From NCBI RefSeq assembly GCF_046297875.1, contig NZ_JBKBHD010000001.1:1488001-1552000 (forward strand): a DNA stretch of 64,000 bases, given 5' to 3'. How positions within the stretch are numbered: position 1 is the stretch's first letter; every line of letters starts with the position of its first letter. The stretch is from Parvibaculum sp046297875. GTDB taxonomy: Bacteria; Pseudomonadota; Alphaproteobacteria; Parvibaculales; Parvibaculaceae. The notes beneath the pieces were generated by a model, which made no database searches, was not told the origin of the DNA, and saw nothing but the letters and a program-made list of their open reading frames with translations. A program made the position numbers and the translations under genes. Positions 52,884-61,470 of this stretch are shown here, in pieces.

Positions 52884-53591
52884 ATGGCGGACAGGGCGGG
52901 CAAAGAGGACAAGACGGCAAAGGCGGTCGGCAGGCCGCGCCGTGCCGAGGCGCCCGTCTCCGGCGATCCGCGCGGCGACATCATCGCCGCGGCGGCGCGG
53001 CTCTTCCACGCCAAAGGCATTGCCGGCGCGTCGGTTCGCGAGATTGCTGAGGAAGCCGGGCTTCGCAAGGCGTCGCTCTACTACTACTTCCCGTCGAAGG
53101 AGGAGATTGTCTATGCGATGATCGAAGGTGTGCTCGGGCCCGCGCTCGACATGCAGCGCCGGCTCGGCAGGGCAGAGCTCTCCGAGCCCGCAAGGCTCTG
53201 GCTCTATCTCCGCTTCGATGTCGAGATGCTCTGCTCTGCGCCTTATGACTGCACCTGGCTCCTCTCGCATGCCAGCCTGAGCGACGAGCGTATGGCCGGC
53301 TATTGGACGGAGCGGCAAAAGCTTACCGCCTGGCTCACGGCGCGTCTCAAACAGGGGCAGGCGAAGGGCGAGATCAGGGAGTGCGATGCGGCGGCGGCCG
53401 CGAAGGCCCTGCTTGCCGCAACGGAATACTCGGTTACCTGGGCGGAGCGCGAAAATCGCAGGCGCATGATCGGCAATGCGGAGGAGGTCGCCACGCTCCT
53501 CGTTCGAGGTCTGCTCTCCGGCAAATGCGATTTTGACGCGGTGATGAATGAAGTTCGCGACGCATCCGGAGTCTTTCTTTCCGCGAATTAG
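52884..53591 (+). CDS. TetR/AcrR-family regulator
   Basis: 235 residues. A charged, basic N-terminus (KTAKAVGRPRRAEAP) leads to the TetR helix-turn-helix: DIIAAAARLFHAKGIAGASVREIAEEAGLRKASLYYYFPSKEEIVYAMIE (in two parts, A-A-x-L-F-x-x-K-G and A-G-x-x-K-A-S-L-Y-Y-Y-F). The C-terminal ligand domain is helical. It is probably a repressor of the oxygenase genes that follow in the same direction; 42 bases separate it from the P450 start. Ligand unknown, perhaps an alkane- or fatty-acid-derived molecule. Confidence 0.9.
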   Translation: MADRAGKEDKTAKAVGRPRRAEAPVSGDPRGDIIAAAARLFHAKGIAGASVREIAEEAGLRKASLYYYFPSKEEIVYAMIEGVLGPALDMQRRLGRAELSEPARLWLYLRFDVEMLCSAPYDCTWLLSHASLSDERMAGYWTERQKLTAWLTARLKQGQAKGEIRECDAAAAAKALLAATEYSVTWAERENRRRMIGNAEEVATLLVRGLLSGKCDFDAVMNEVRDASGVFLSAN

Positions 53592-53601
53592 ATGTATGAA
53601 G

Positions 53602-53617
53602 ATGACAGTTGCGTCAT
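53602..53617 (+). promoter_or_regulatory. Candidate operator before the P450 gene
   Basis: ATGAC (53602-53606) and GTCAT (53613-53617) form an inverted repeat with a 6-base spacer, 16 bases before the P450 start. The 10-mer GTTGCGTCAT inside it also occurs at 52851-52860, 23 bases before the tetR start. A shared site for the TetR protein is possible but the second copy lacks the full left arm. Confidence 0.35.
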
Positions 53618-53633
53618 TCAAGGGAGGCCCCCA

Positions 53634-54953
53634 ATGAGCGAAAACACACCCAAATCGCCGGCCCAGGACTACACCCGCAGCAATGCCGAGATGGCCGCGA
53701 AGTGGAAGATCGACGTCAATCGTGATCCCTGGTCGATCCCGCTCGAGGATCTTGATCCGGCGCATGACGATCTTTTCGGCGCGAACAAGGTGCTGCCCTA
53801 TTTCGAGCGGTTGCGGAAGGAAGACCCCGTTCATCTGAGCGAGAAGGGGCCTTATGGCCGCTACTGGTCGATCACGAAATATGAAGACGTGATGTTCGTC
53901 GATACGAACCACAAGCTCTTCTCGTCCGACATCCGCAATGGCGGGATCCGCCTCGGCGGGCAGCGCATCGAAGGCGAGCCCGATCCGCTGACCTATCTGC
54001 CCATGTTCATCATGGAAGATCCGCCCAAGCATGACGTGCAGCGGAAAGTGGTGCAACCGATGTTCACGCCGCAGAACCTCGCCGATCTCGAACCGTTGAT
54101 CCGCGAGCGGGCAGCTCTCATTCTCGATGCGCTGCCGCGCAACGAGGAGTTCAACTGGGTGCGGGAAGTGTCGGTCGAGCTGACGGGCCGCACGCTGGCG
54201 ACGCTCTTCAACGTGCCGCAGGAGGACCGCCACAAGCTCATCCACTGGTCGGATACGGTGGAGCGTATCGGCGATCCCGAATATTTCGCTACGCCGGCAG
54301 ATGCCTTCAAGGAACTGTGGACCTGCTACGAATATTTCGACGGCGTCTGGAAGGACCGGCTGAAAAATCCGGGTTCCGATCTCATTTCGCTGCTCGCGCA
54401 TGGCGAGGCGACGAAGAACATGCCGCCCAACGAGTATCTCGGCAACATGCTGCTGCTGATTGTGGGCGGCAACGACACGACACGCAATTCGATCACCGGC
54501 GGCGTTCTCGCGCTCAATCAGCATCCGTCCGAGTACAAGAAGCTGCAGGAAGATCCCGGCATCATTCCGAACATGGTTTCGGAAATCATCCGCTGGCAGA
54601 GCCCGGTGGCGCATATGTGCCGGACCGCGACGGAAGATGTCGAAATTCGGGGCAAGAAGATCAAGAAGTGGGACAAGGTGGCGATGTGGTACGTCTCGGG
54701 CAACCGCGATGACGAGAAGATCGACCGCGCCAATGAATTCCTGATCGATCGCGAAGGCGCGCGCCATCACCTCTCTTTCGGTTTCGGCATTCATCGCTGC
54801 ATCGGCAATCGCGTCGGCGAAATGCAGCTCCGGATTCTCTGGGAAGAGATCATGAAGCGGTTCAAGAAGGTGGAAGTGACGGGTGAGCCGAAATATCTCC
54901 GTTCGAACTTCATCCGCGGCATCACGGAGCTGCCGGTCACGCTGCGGGATTGA
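53634..54953 (+). CDS. Cytochrome P450, CYP153-like
   Basis: 439 residues, soluble. The heme-binding motif FGFGIHRCIGNRVGE contains Cys389. The I-helix oxygen-activation motif is VGGNDTTRN (about 276-284), the ExxR motif is SEIIRWQSP, and the N-terminal block NRDPWSIPLEDLDPAHDDLF is characteristic of the CYP153 group. These enzymes hydroxylate the terminal carbon of alkanes and fatty acids using ferredoxin and ferredoxin reductase, not found in this window. ATG 53634 has AAGGGAGG 6 bases upstream. The terminator that follows makes it the last gene of the tetR-P450 unit. Confidence 0.93.
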   Translation: MSENTPKSPAQDYTRSNAEMAAKWKIDVNRDPWSIPLEDLDPAHDDLFGANKVLPYFERLRKEDPVHLSEKGPYGRYWSITKYEDVMFVDTNHKLFSSDIRNGGIRLGGQRIEGEPDPLTYLPMFIMEDPPKHDVQRKVVQPMFTPQNLADLEPLIRERAALILDALPRNEEFNWVREVSVELTGRTLATLFNVPQEDRHKLIHWSDTVERIGDPEYFATPADAFKELWTCYEYFDGVWKDRLKNPGSDLISLLAHGEATKNMPPNEYLGNMLLLIVGGNDTTRNSITGGVLALNQHPSEYKKLQEDPGIIPNMVSEIIRWQSPVAHMCRTATEDVEIRGKKIKKWDKVAMWYVSGNRDDEKIDRANEFLIDREGARHHLSFGFGIHRCIGNRVGEMQLRILWEEIMKRFKKVEVTGEPKYLRSNFIRGITELPVTLRD

Positions 54954-54981
54954 GCTTCTGCCCGAGTTCCAGAATTTGATG

Positions 54982-55010
54982 TCACCCCGGCAGCAATGCC
55001 GGGGTGATTT
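54982..55010 (+). terminator. Intrinsic terminator after the P450 gene
   Basis: TCACCCCGGCA (54982-54992) pairs perfectly with TGCCGGGGTGA (54997-55007) around a GCAA loop, then TTT. The 11-pair stem is stable; the T run is short. Confidence 0.7.
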
Positions 55011-55042
55011 CGTCTGGCTTGACAGCTCGGCGAATTCGTCCT

Positions 55043-55066
55043 AATTTCGACCGATCGGTCGAAATT
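55043..55066 (+). promoter_or_regulatory. Perfect 24-bp palindrome before the Rieske gene
   Basis: The left half AATTTCGACCGA (55043-55054) and right half TCGGTCGAAATT (55055-55066) are exact reverse complements with no spacer. It ends 10 bases before the Rieske start. A palindrome with a GACCGATCGGTC core is the kind of site bound by TetR-family dimers, so it is a strong operator candidate for the regulator at 52884-53591 or another repressor; it would block transcription or initiation of the oxygenase. Confidence 0.6.
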
Positions 55067-55076
55067 GGGTGATGTC

Positions 55077-56210
55077 ATGACTGCTGCCCTCGAAAACCTT
55101 CTTGAAGAAGGCCGCCGCGCCGTGGTGCGGCCGCTTGCGGAAGCGTCCACGCTGCCGCCCGCCTTTTACACGTCTCCGGAGGTGTTCGAGCGGGAGCAGG
55201 AAGCGATTTTCCGGCGCAACTGGGTCTCTGTCGGCCATGCCGCGGAAATTCCGAAGGCCGGCGACCGGTTCCGCATCGATGTGGCAGGCGAGCCGCTGAT
55301 GATCGTTCGCGGCAAGGATGGAGAGGTGCGCGCGCTTTCCGCCGTCTGCCGCCACCGCTGGATGCTGTTGGGCGAAGGGGCGGAAAGCTCCGGCACGATT
55401 TCCTGCCCCTATCACAAATGGACATATGCGCTGGACGGCTCGCTGATGGCGGCGCCCTTGATGGAGCAGGCGGAGGGATTCGACCGCGCCGAATGCGCGC
55501 TTCCCTCGTTCGCCTGCGAGGTCTGGAACGGCTTCATCTTCGTCAATCTGAGCGGCGATGCCGCGCCGCTCACCGGGCAGCTTCAGCCACTCGCAGAAGA
55601 ATTCACGCCGTGGAAGATGGATGAAATGGAAATCGTGGGGCGGATCGAATTCGATCAAGCCTATAACTGGAAGGTGCTGGTCGACAATTTCATGGAGGCC
55701 TATCACCACTTCGCCATCCACCCGGAAACATTCGAGCCGAATTATCCGGCGGCAATCTCCTTTCACGATCCGGCGGAGGGGCCTTATGCGGTGCTGCGCA
55801 TGCCGCACAAGGGCAATGAGCTGAGCCACCCGCTGTTCAAGCCGCTCGACGACATTCCGGAGCGGGCGCGGCGCGGTTTCTCCGTCTTCAACATCTATCC
55901 CTCAATGCTGATCGCCGTGCTTTCAGACAGCGTCATCTGGTACCGGATGGAAATTGCGGGCGTCGACCGTTTCAAGCTCACGGTCTATCTGCTGGCGCAT
56001 CCCGCCTCGACCGATGTGCCCGATGCCGAGACGTTGAAGCATTTTCTCCGCGAGGCGACCGTCGCCGTCCATATGGAAGACCTGATCGCCTGCGAGGGTG
56101 TGCAAAAGGGTCTCCATAGCGGTGTGGCGCAGGCCGGCCGCCTCAGCCATCTCGAAGGCGCAATCCATGCGCACCAGCGCTGGCTGATTGCCGAACTTCA
56201 GCGGCCCTGA
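55077..56210 (+). CDS. Rieske non-heme iron oxygenase, catalytic subunit
   Basis: 377 residues. The Rieske [2Fe-2S] motif is complete: Cys91 and His93 in VCRHRW and Cys110 and His113 in SCPYHKW, with 16 residues between His93 and Cys110. The catalytic domain has NWKVLVDNFMEAYHHFAIHPETFEPN, which carries the histidines of the mononuclear iron. It belongs to the alpha subunit family of ring-hydroxylating and related oxygenases; small N-methyl, carnitine or aromatic substrates are all possible. No beta subunit or reductase lies next to it. A 24-bp palindrome sits directly upstream. Its 3' end overlaps the convergent 1775-residue gene as annotated. Confidence 0.9.
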   Translation: MTAALENLLEEGRRAVVRPLAEASTLPPAFYTSPEVFEREQEAIFRRNWVSVGHAAEIPKAGDRFRIDVAGEPLMIVRGKDGEVRALSAVCRHRWMLLGEGAESSGTISCPYHKWTYALDGSLMAAPLMEQAEGFDRAECALPSFACEVWNGFIFVNLSGDAAPLTGQLQPLAEEFTPWKMDEMEIVGRIEFDQAYNWKVLVDNFMEAYHHFAIHPETFEPNYPAAISFHDPAEGPYAVLRMPHKGNELSHPLFKPLDDIPERARRGFSVFNIYPSMLIAVLSDSVIWYRMEIAGVDRFKLTVYLLAHPASTDVPDAETLKHFLREATVAVHMEDLIACEGVQKGLHSGVAQAGRLSHLEGAIHAHQRWLIAELQRP

Positions 56211-59200
56211 CCGGCACCCGGCGGCGCGCCCGCCGCCAGCCAGGCCGTGCCCGCCGCCTGCGGCGCAGCGGTGCGATCGATGCAGAATGCGGTGCCGCCG
56301 TGCCGAATGGCTGAACCACGATATAGATATCGTGACCGGTCTCGATCGCCTCGTTGGGCGAGACGCCGTAGCGGGCGAGAAATTCCATCGGCGATTCCTT
56401 GGCCTTGAAGAAATTGCCCTCCACCATGCCCCGCGCATTCATCCGCAGCGGCGGTTCGCTACCCAATCTCACTTCCTTGATGCGGAAGCCGGCCTGATTG
56501 AGTGCCGATTCGGCGTAGCGCACCGAATGAGTGTTCGGCAGGTATTTGGTCCAGTCCGCGCCATAGACGCGCTTCATCCAGGCGATTTGAACGCTGGTGT
56601 TGGCATTTTCCACGTTCGACATCTTGATCAGCTTCAGCGACGGGTCGCCATAGGGGATACCGAGATTGTGGAAGGCGCGCATGTTGAGCATGGCGGCGGA
56701 GCTGGTGCCGCGGTCGCTGATCATCGGCACATTCACATTGTCGAAGAAGTCCGGCAGGAGCTTGGCTTCCATGTAGGACCAGGTCATCTGTATTGAGCCG
56801 GCGAATTCCGGCAGTTCGGCAAGGCCGAGCTCGCGCTCGACGACGGCGACATCGTCACCGCCATTGAGGAACTTGTCGGTGCTGAACTTCTTGCCGTCGC
56901 CTTCGAGGACTTCATGCTTGAAGGCGACCGGCTGCTCCTTGCCGTCCTTCATCACCTGCTTGGGCAGCCAGTGGTCCTCGGCCGCCTCGTCGAAAGCGCC
57001 GGGCAGGGGGCTCTTGACGCGCTTACGCTCGTTGGCGAGGGCCTTCTGGAATTCGGCCGGATCGCGGTAGGGCTGCAATTCGATCACTGCGCGGACATCG
57101 GGGTCGCTGGTGGCCTGACGCAGGATCGACGGATCGGCTTCGATCAGTTTCTGAAAATCCGCCCGGCCGCCTAGATGCGCGATCTTCTCATAGGAGGCCC
57201 TGTCGAGGCCGCGCGCCCAGGCCGGAACCCCGCCTGCGTCTCCGACGACACTCTCGGCGATGCGCAGAGCCGTTTGCTCGGTCGCGTCGAGCGCTCTGAG
57301 GCCCGCTTCGGCGGCCATGCGGCGCGCATCGAAGATCGCGTTGGCCACGTCGATGCGCTGCGGCTCGGGCAGGCTGCGGACCTTGCCGATCGAGCTTTCG
57401 GCCAACCGCTCGCTCGCCGTCAGCGCCTGGGTTTCGAGAAGTCCCATCGGCAGCAGGTCGTAGTCTGCGGCGAGCTTCCGCAAGCTCGCAATGCCGTCGG
57501 CGTCGGCGAGATGCTCGAAGCCGTCAAGATCGGTGTATGTGCCCTGGCGCCGGAGCCGCGAAAAGAAGTCCTCGCCCGCGTCGGCCGCGCGGTCGATCCA
57601 GCGCTTCAGAAGCGCGAGCTCCACGGGCGTGGCCGCACCGGTAAAGCTGCGTGTCACCAGTTGCAGCACATCCTCGGCATAGAGCCCGTCGACGATCTCA
57701 AGACCGGCGCGCGGTATGGCGGTGCGCTGCAACTCGTCGAGCATCGCAAAGCGCATCAGGTCACCGCGCCCCGACGCGACGTCGTATTTGGAAATAATCG
57801 CATGGATTTCGGATTCTGTCAGACCGACGCGGCGCGCTTCCGAAATCGCGGTCTCGATGACCTCTTGTGCGGCAGCCGTGTGTGCGCCTTTGAGGAGTTC
57901 GTTGCCCTCGCCCGGCGTGATGTCCCGGCCTTCGGCGAAGGCCTGTTGGGCATTCTCACGGGCTTTTTCATAACCGGCGGCAGCGTCGCTGCGCATGCGG
58001 TCGAGTTGATCGGCATTGGCGCGCGCAGCGTCGGCCTCGGGAAGGCGTTGTGTGCCCACGCCCGAAGAGGGTGCCGTGCCGTCACCGGGCTGGCCAACGC
58101 GGATCGTGTCGTCGGCGCTGGTGCTGCGCGGTGTGGGCGTCGCCGGTGCGCCGGGGGTGCCTTCGATGATCGTGTCGCCGGCGGAGGAACCGGGCGTACC
58201 CTCGATGATCGTGTCGCTGGCGGCTGTGCCGGAAGGTTCCGGCGGCGCGCGCGGTTGCGATGGCGGCGTGGATTGCGTCCTGGTCAGGTCTTCGACATCG
58301 GGCAGCTTGCCGGGATTGGCCGGGTCGATCAGGTCGTCGAGTTCGAGGTTCGAGGCGCGCTGCACATCCTTGCCGTCCGGAAAATTCTTCGCAAAATCCT
58401 CGGCCGGAATTTTCGGCGGCTCAAGCTGCGCGAGTTTCGGCGGCGCGGCCTGACCCACGCCCGTTCCGACGCCGACCTCACCCAGCAGCTTGCGCCCGCG
58501 TTCGATGGAGCGCGCCTGCGACACAAGGCGTTTGCCGCCGCGATAGACGGCCGCCGAAGTCCCGCCAATATCCTTCAACCCCTTCAGGAAATCCGCGCCG
58601 GAGGAGAAAGCGAGGCTCGGCACCACATCGAGATATAGGCCGGCAGAGATTTCCGCCCAGTGGCGGTCTTCGGCGAGGGCCTGCTCGAGACGCGCATCGC
58701 CGAGAACGGCATGGGCGCCGCGCGCGAAGCGCACTTCCGCCGTGGTGTTCAGCTTGTGGCCAACTTCGGTGTAGAGCACATGGGCGGCGTTGGCGACATC
58801 GGCCATCGTCGCCACGGTGCTGAAGAAGAGCGCTTCGTAGCCGACCGCCCAGCCGAAGAGACCGCCGCCTGCGGCCGCCGCCGATGTGCCGATGGTCGCG
58901 GCGACAACGATGATCTTGGTGTCCTGCGCCGAAAGCGATTGCTGCGCGGAGAGAGCCTTGGCAAAGACCGGCACGCCCGCCATCCAGGCCCGCGCCGCGC
59001 GGTCGGCCTTCCAGGCATCGTCGCGCTCGCCGCGGATGGATTGTGCGGTCATCAACCGGCTGCGCGCGTAGCGGTTGACGGCGGCGAAGCCGCGGCCAGT
59101 CAGTTCGGCGAGTTTCTGGTGTTCACCGCAGGTCTTGATCCCGCGCGCCACGCCAAGCGCCGCGCGCAGCGACGACAGATATTCGCGCAGCATCTGCCGC

Positions 59201-61470
59201 GTCGCGTCGAGGCGCCAGGCTTCGGCGGCGGCCGCATCGAGGCCAATCTCCCGCTTCAGCAGATCGTCGCTTGCATAGCTGAAGCTGAAGGAAACGGTCC
59301 GGCCGTTCGGTGCCTTGACATCGATTGTCGAGAAGGGATGGTTCGGCGCATAGGACGCGGGGATTTCGGCGCTCGCGCGGAAGCCGTATATGGCGGCGTC
59401 CGAGCGGATTGCGCTGACGTCCTCGATCTGGCGCGTCATCATTTCGATAAAGGCTTCGCGCAGGATCAGCATGGCGGCGTGGTCGCCGACCAGCATGTCG
59501 AGCGAATAGGTTTCGCCGCCGGTAAAGGCGGTCGGGCTCTGGATCACGCCGGCGGCGGTGTCGCGGCCAAGCCGGGCGCCGGAGGCAAGCCATCCCTCGC
59601 CGCCGATTTCGCCGAGCAATTCCTTGCCCGTGGCGCGCCTTGCCGCGTCTGCGAGATAGACCTTGCTTTTGAATGTCGCCGCCTTGCGCCTTGCCAGCGC
59701 ATCGAAATCGACGGGCGTGTCGATCGGCGTTCCGGTGCAACGCGCCGCTTCCATCACGGCGCGCGTCCATGTCAGGTTTTGCGCCGCGCCGAGACCCGGC
59801 GCCGTGTGCCGCACAATCTCGGCCGGCGAATTGACGACCTTTGCCTGGGCGTGGAACGGCTCGGTGCGCAATATGTCGGTGGCGATGCTGACGCCGCGGA
59901 TCGTGTCGCCGTCCTTCACGGTCACGCGCCAGTCGTCGCCGACCTCCGGTAGGTCCATGGCGCCGCCGGATGCTTCCTGTCTCTTGTCGACAAGGCCGAT
60001 GGGTGGCGTCCGGTAAATATGGATCGGCTTGACGTCGTCGACATCGCCGCCGACGAAGCGCACGGCCTCGCGCAGTTCGGCCAGCGCCTCGTCGTCTTCC
60101 TTGGTGCGCGGCAGCCGCTTGGCCATGATCGTGCGGTTGCCGGCAAAGACATGCACTTCGTCATTGACCCAGAGCTGAACCGGCAACTCATCGGTGAGCA
60201 GCGGCGCCGCCGTGCGAAATTCAAGATAGATCTTCTCGGGGATCAGCACATGGTCGGCGCCTTCGGTCCCGGCGCCGACCGGCCGCGTCACCGCGAAATC
60301 GGCGACGAAATCGCCATAGCGCAGCACCCAGCTTCCCTCGGCGCCGTTCAGCATGAAGCCCTTGCGGCCCGGCGCGGCCGGACGCTTCAGCTCGGCGCGG
60401 ATCAGGATCCAGTCCTTCTTGTAGATCGCATCCATCATTGCCTGAAGGAGCGCTTCGTTGCCGATGCCGTCGGCCAGCATCTGCTGCTTCAGATTTTGCC
60501 GGATATGGGCAAAGGCGTTGTCGAGGATCAGTTGCGCCGTCGGGCGGTCGCCATATTGCGAGCGTTTGGCCTCGACGAAATATTCGACATCCGTGTCGAG
60601 CGATTTCAGTTCGGCCGTCTCGCCGGTTTCGGTCGGCAGTTCGTCGCCGACGACCAGCAGATAGCGGCGATCGATCAGAATGCCGGCCGGTGAGCCGTCC
60701 GCCTTCCAGGGGTAGGGAAATTTCGCACCGAGATATTCGCGGATGGCGAGCTGGTTTTCGCTCGGGGCCACCAGATGAATGACCGGGCGCGGGCGATACC
60801 AGGTCTCGATGCCGGTCTGGTAGGCGCGCCCGGTGCCGTCGCCCGCAAAGCGGAAATCGGCGATGCGGCCGCCGTCGCTTTCGTCGCGGCCCGTCACCGC
60901 ATTCGCCCATTGCTTCCAGCTTCCGGTCAGCGCCTCGTCGCCGATGAGAAGCTCCAGTTCGACCTTGTGCTTTCCGACAGGCTCATCTTTCAGAACCTTG
61001 AACATCTCCTCGGAATCGCCATGGGTCAGCGTGATCTCTTCCGGCCCTAGCCATTCATAGGCCGATCCCGCGCCCACAGGTTTCGCCTCACCGAGGGGCG
61101 GCTCGACATATCCTTCCGCGCCGGGCCATGTGCCTTCCAGCGTCACATTCAGCGTGCCGCTCGAGCGCGCGAAGCGGGTTGAGCGCAGCGTGTATTCCTC
61201 TTTGGTCTTCGGATGCGTCAGCACGACTTCGGCGCTGCCTTCGCCGTCCGCCACCGTCGCCTTGCCCCGCACCCTGCCAAGAATGCGGTCGTGATAGGCG
61301 ACTTCCCATTTACCGGCGAGATCGACCGGCGCCAGATCGTCGTCGCCGAAAGCGCCCATCGCCAGCATGGCTGCACCCGCCAGTGCCGCCGCGCCGCCCG
61401 CGCCGGCCACGGCCATGCCCGCCGGTGTGGCGAGGTCGGGCAGCGGAATGTCGAAGCCGAAAAGTTTCAT
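56143..61470 (-). CDS. Giant 1775-residue membrane-anchored protein, unknown
   Basis: I do not recognise a family. Residues about 14-41 are a hydrophobic Ala/Gly-rich helix, probably an inner-membrane anchor. Residues 50-170 look like a beta-rich lipocalin-like region (LAGKWEVAYHD, RVRGKATVADG). About 180-840 is mixed and contains no catalytic motif I know. A second hydrophobic stretch is at 852-900. Residues 1020-1140 are a Pro/Thr-rich linker with DTIIEGTPG, DTIIEGTPG and DDTIRVGQPG at about 1086-1128. Residues 1150-1560 are strongly helical. A conserved-looking C-terminal domain (about 1559-1722) ends with HDIYIVVQPF. The last 53 residues are Arg-rich, and a -1/+2 shift near 56293-56305 would instead give a normal-looking tail ending at 56198. 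It overlaps the upstream 504-residue gene by four bases. Confidence 0.7.
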   Translation of the reverse strand: MKLFGFDIPLPDLATPAGMAVAGAGGAAALAGAAMLAMGAFGDDDLAPVDLAGKWEVAYHDRILGRVRGKATVADGEGSAEVVLTHPKTKEEYTLRSTRFARSSGTLNVTLEGTWPGAEGYVEPPLGEAKPVGAGSAYEWLGPEEITLTHGDSEEMFKVLKDEPVGKHKVELELLIGDEALTGSWKQWANAVTGRDESDGGRIADFRFAGDGTGRAYQTGIETWYRPRPVIHLVAPSENQLAIREYLGAKFPYPWKADGSPAGILIDRRYLLVVGDELPTETGETAELKSLDTDVEYFVEAKRSQYGDRPTAQLILDNAFAHIRQNLKQQMLADGIGNEALLQAMMDAIYKKDWILIRAELKRPAAPGRKGFMLNGAEGSWVLRYGDFVADFAVTRPVGAGTEGADHVLIPEKIYLEFRTAAPLLTDELPVQLWVNDEVHVFAGNRTIMAKRLPRTKEDDEALAELREAVRFVGGDVDDVKPIHIYRTPPIGLVDKRQEASGGAMDLPEVGDDWRVTVKDGDTIRGVSIATDILRTEPFHAQAKVVNSPAEIVRHTAPGLGAAQNLTWTRAVMEAARCTGTPIDTPVDFDALARRKAATFKSKVYLADAARRATGKELLGEIGGEGWLASGARLGRDTAAGVIQSPTAFTGGETYSLDMLVGDHAAMLILREAFIEMMTRQIEDVSAIRSDAAIYGFRASAEIPASYAPNHPFSTIDVKAPNGRTVSFSFSYASDDLLKREIGLDAAAAEAWRLDATRQMLREYLSSLRAALGVARGIKTCGEHQKLAELTGRGFAAVNRYARSRLMTAQSIRGERDDAWKADRAARAWMAGVPVFAKALSAQQSLSAQDTKIIVVAATIGTSAAAAGGGLFGWAVGYEALFFSTVATMADVANAAHVLYTEVGHKLNTTAEVRFARGAHAVLGDARLEQALAEDRHWAEISAGLYLDVVPSLAFSSGADFLKGLKDIGGTSAAVYRGGKRLVSQARSIERGRKLLGEVGVGTGVGQAAPPKLAQLEPPKIPAEDFAKNFPDGKDVQRASNLELDDLIDPANPGKLPDVEDLTRTQSTPPSQPRAPPEPSGTAASDTIIEGTPGSSAGDTIIEGTPGAPATPTPRSTSADDTIRVGQPGDGTAPSSGVGTQRLPEADAARANADQLDRMRSDAAAGYEKARENAQQAFAEGRDITPGEGNELLKGAHTAAAQEVIETAISEARRVGLTESEIHAIISKYDVASGRGDLMRFAMLDELQRTAIPRAGLEIVDGLYAEDVLQLVTRSFTGAATPVELALLKRWIDRAADAGEDFFSRLRRQGTYTDLDGFEHLADADGIASLRKLAADYDLLPMGLLETQALTASERLAESSIGKVRSLPEPQRIDVANAIFDARRMAAEAGLRALDATEQTALRIAESVVGDAGGVPAWARGLDRASYEKIAHLGGRADFQKLIEADPSILRQATSDPDVRAVIELQPYRDPAEFQKALANERKRVKSPLPGAFDEAAEDHWLPKQVMKDGKEQPVAFKHEVLEGDGKKFSTDKFLNGGDDVAVVERELGLAELPEFAGSIQMTWSYMEAKLLPDFFDNVNVPMISDRGTSSAAMLNMRAFHNLGIPYGDPSLKLIKMSNVENANTSVQIAWMKRVYGADWTKYLPNTHSVRYAESALNQAGFRIKEVRLGSEPPLRMNARGMVEGNFFKAKESPMEFLARYGVSPNEAIETGHDIYIVVQPFGTAAPHSASIAPLRRRRRARPGWRRARRRVPVRAAEVRQSASAGAHGLRLRDG
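58090..58217 (-). repeat. DTIxxG repeats in the giant gene
   Basis: Two near-identical units (TCGATGATCGTGTCGC at about 58163-58178 and 58202-58217, period 39 bases) and a third degenerate unit near 58099-58123 encode DTIIEGTPG, DTIIEGTPG and DTIRVGQPG. All three keep the D/S-D-T-I core. The TxxI/E spacing in acidic context resembles phosphothreonine sites recognised by FHA domains; this is only inference. Confidence 0.6.

Noticed and set aside
52857..54794. A 645-codon minus-strand frame opposite tetR and the P450
   Set aside because: Antisense shadow of two genes whose motifs are complete; no recognisable domain.
56143..61470. Calling the giant protein a polymorphic toxin or RHS protein
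   Set aside because: No RHS/YD repeats, no known toxin or pretoxin motif and no immunity gene visible. Kept as unknown with the idea listed only as inference.
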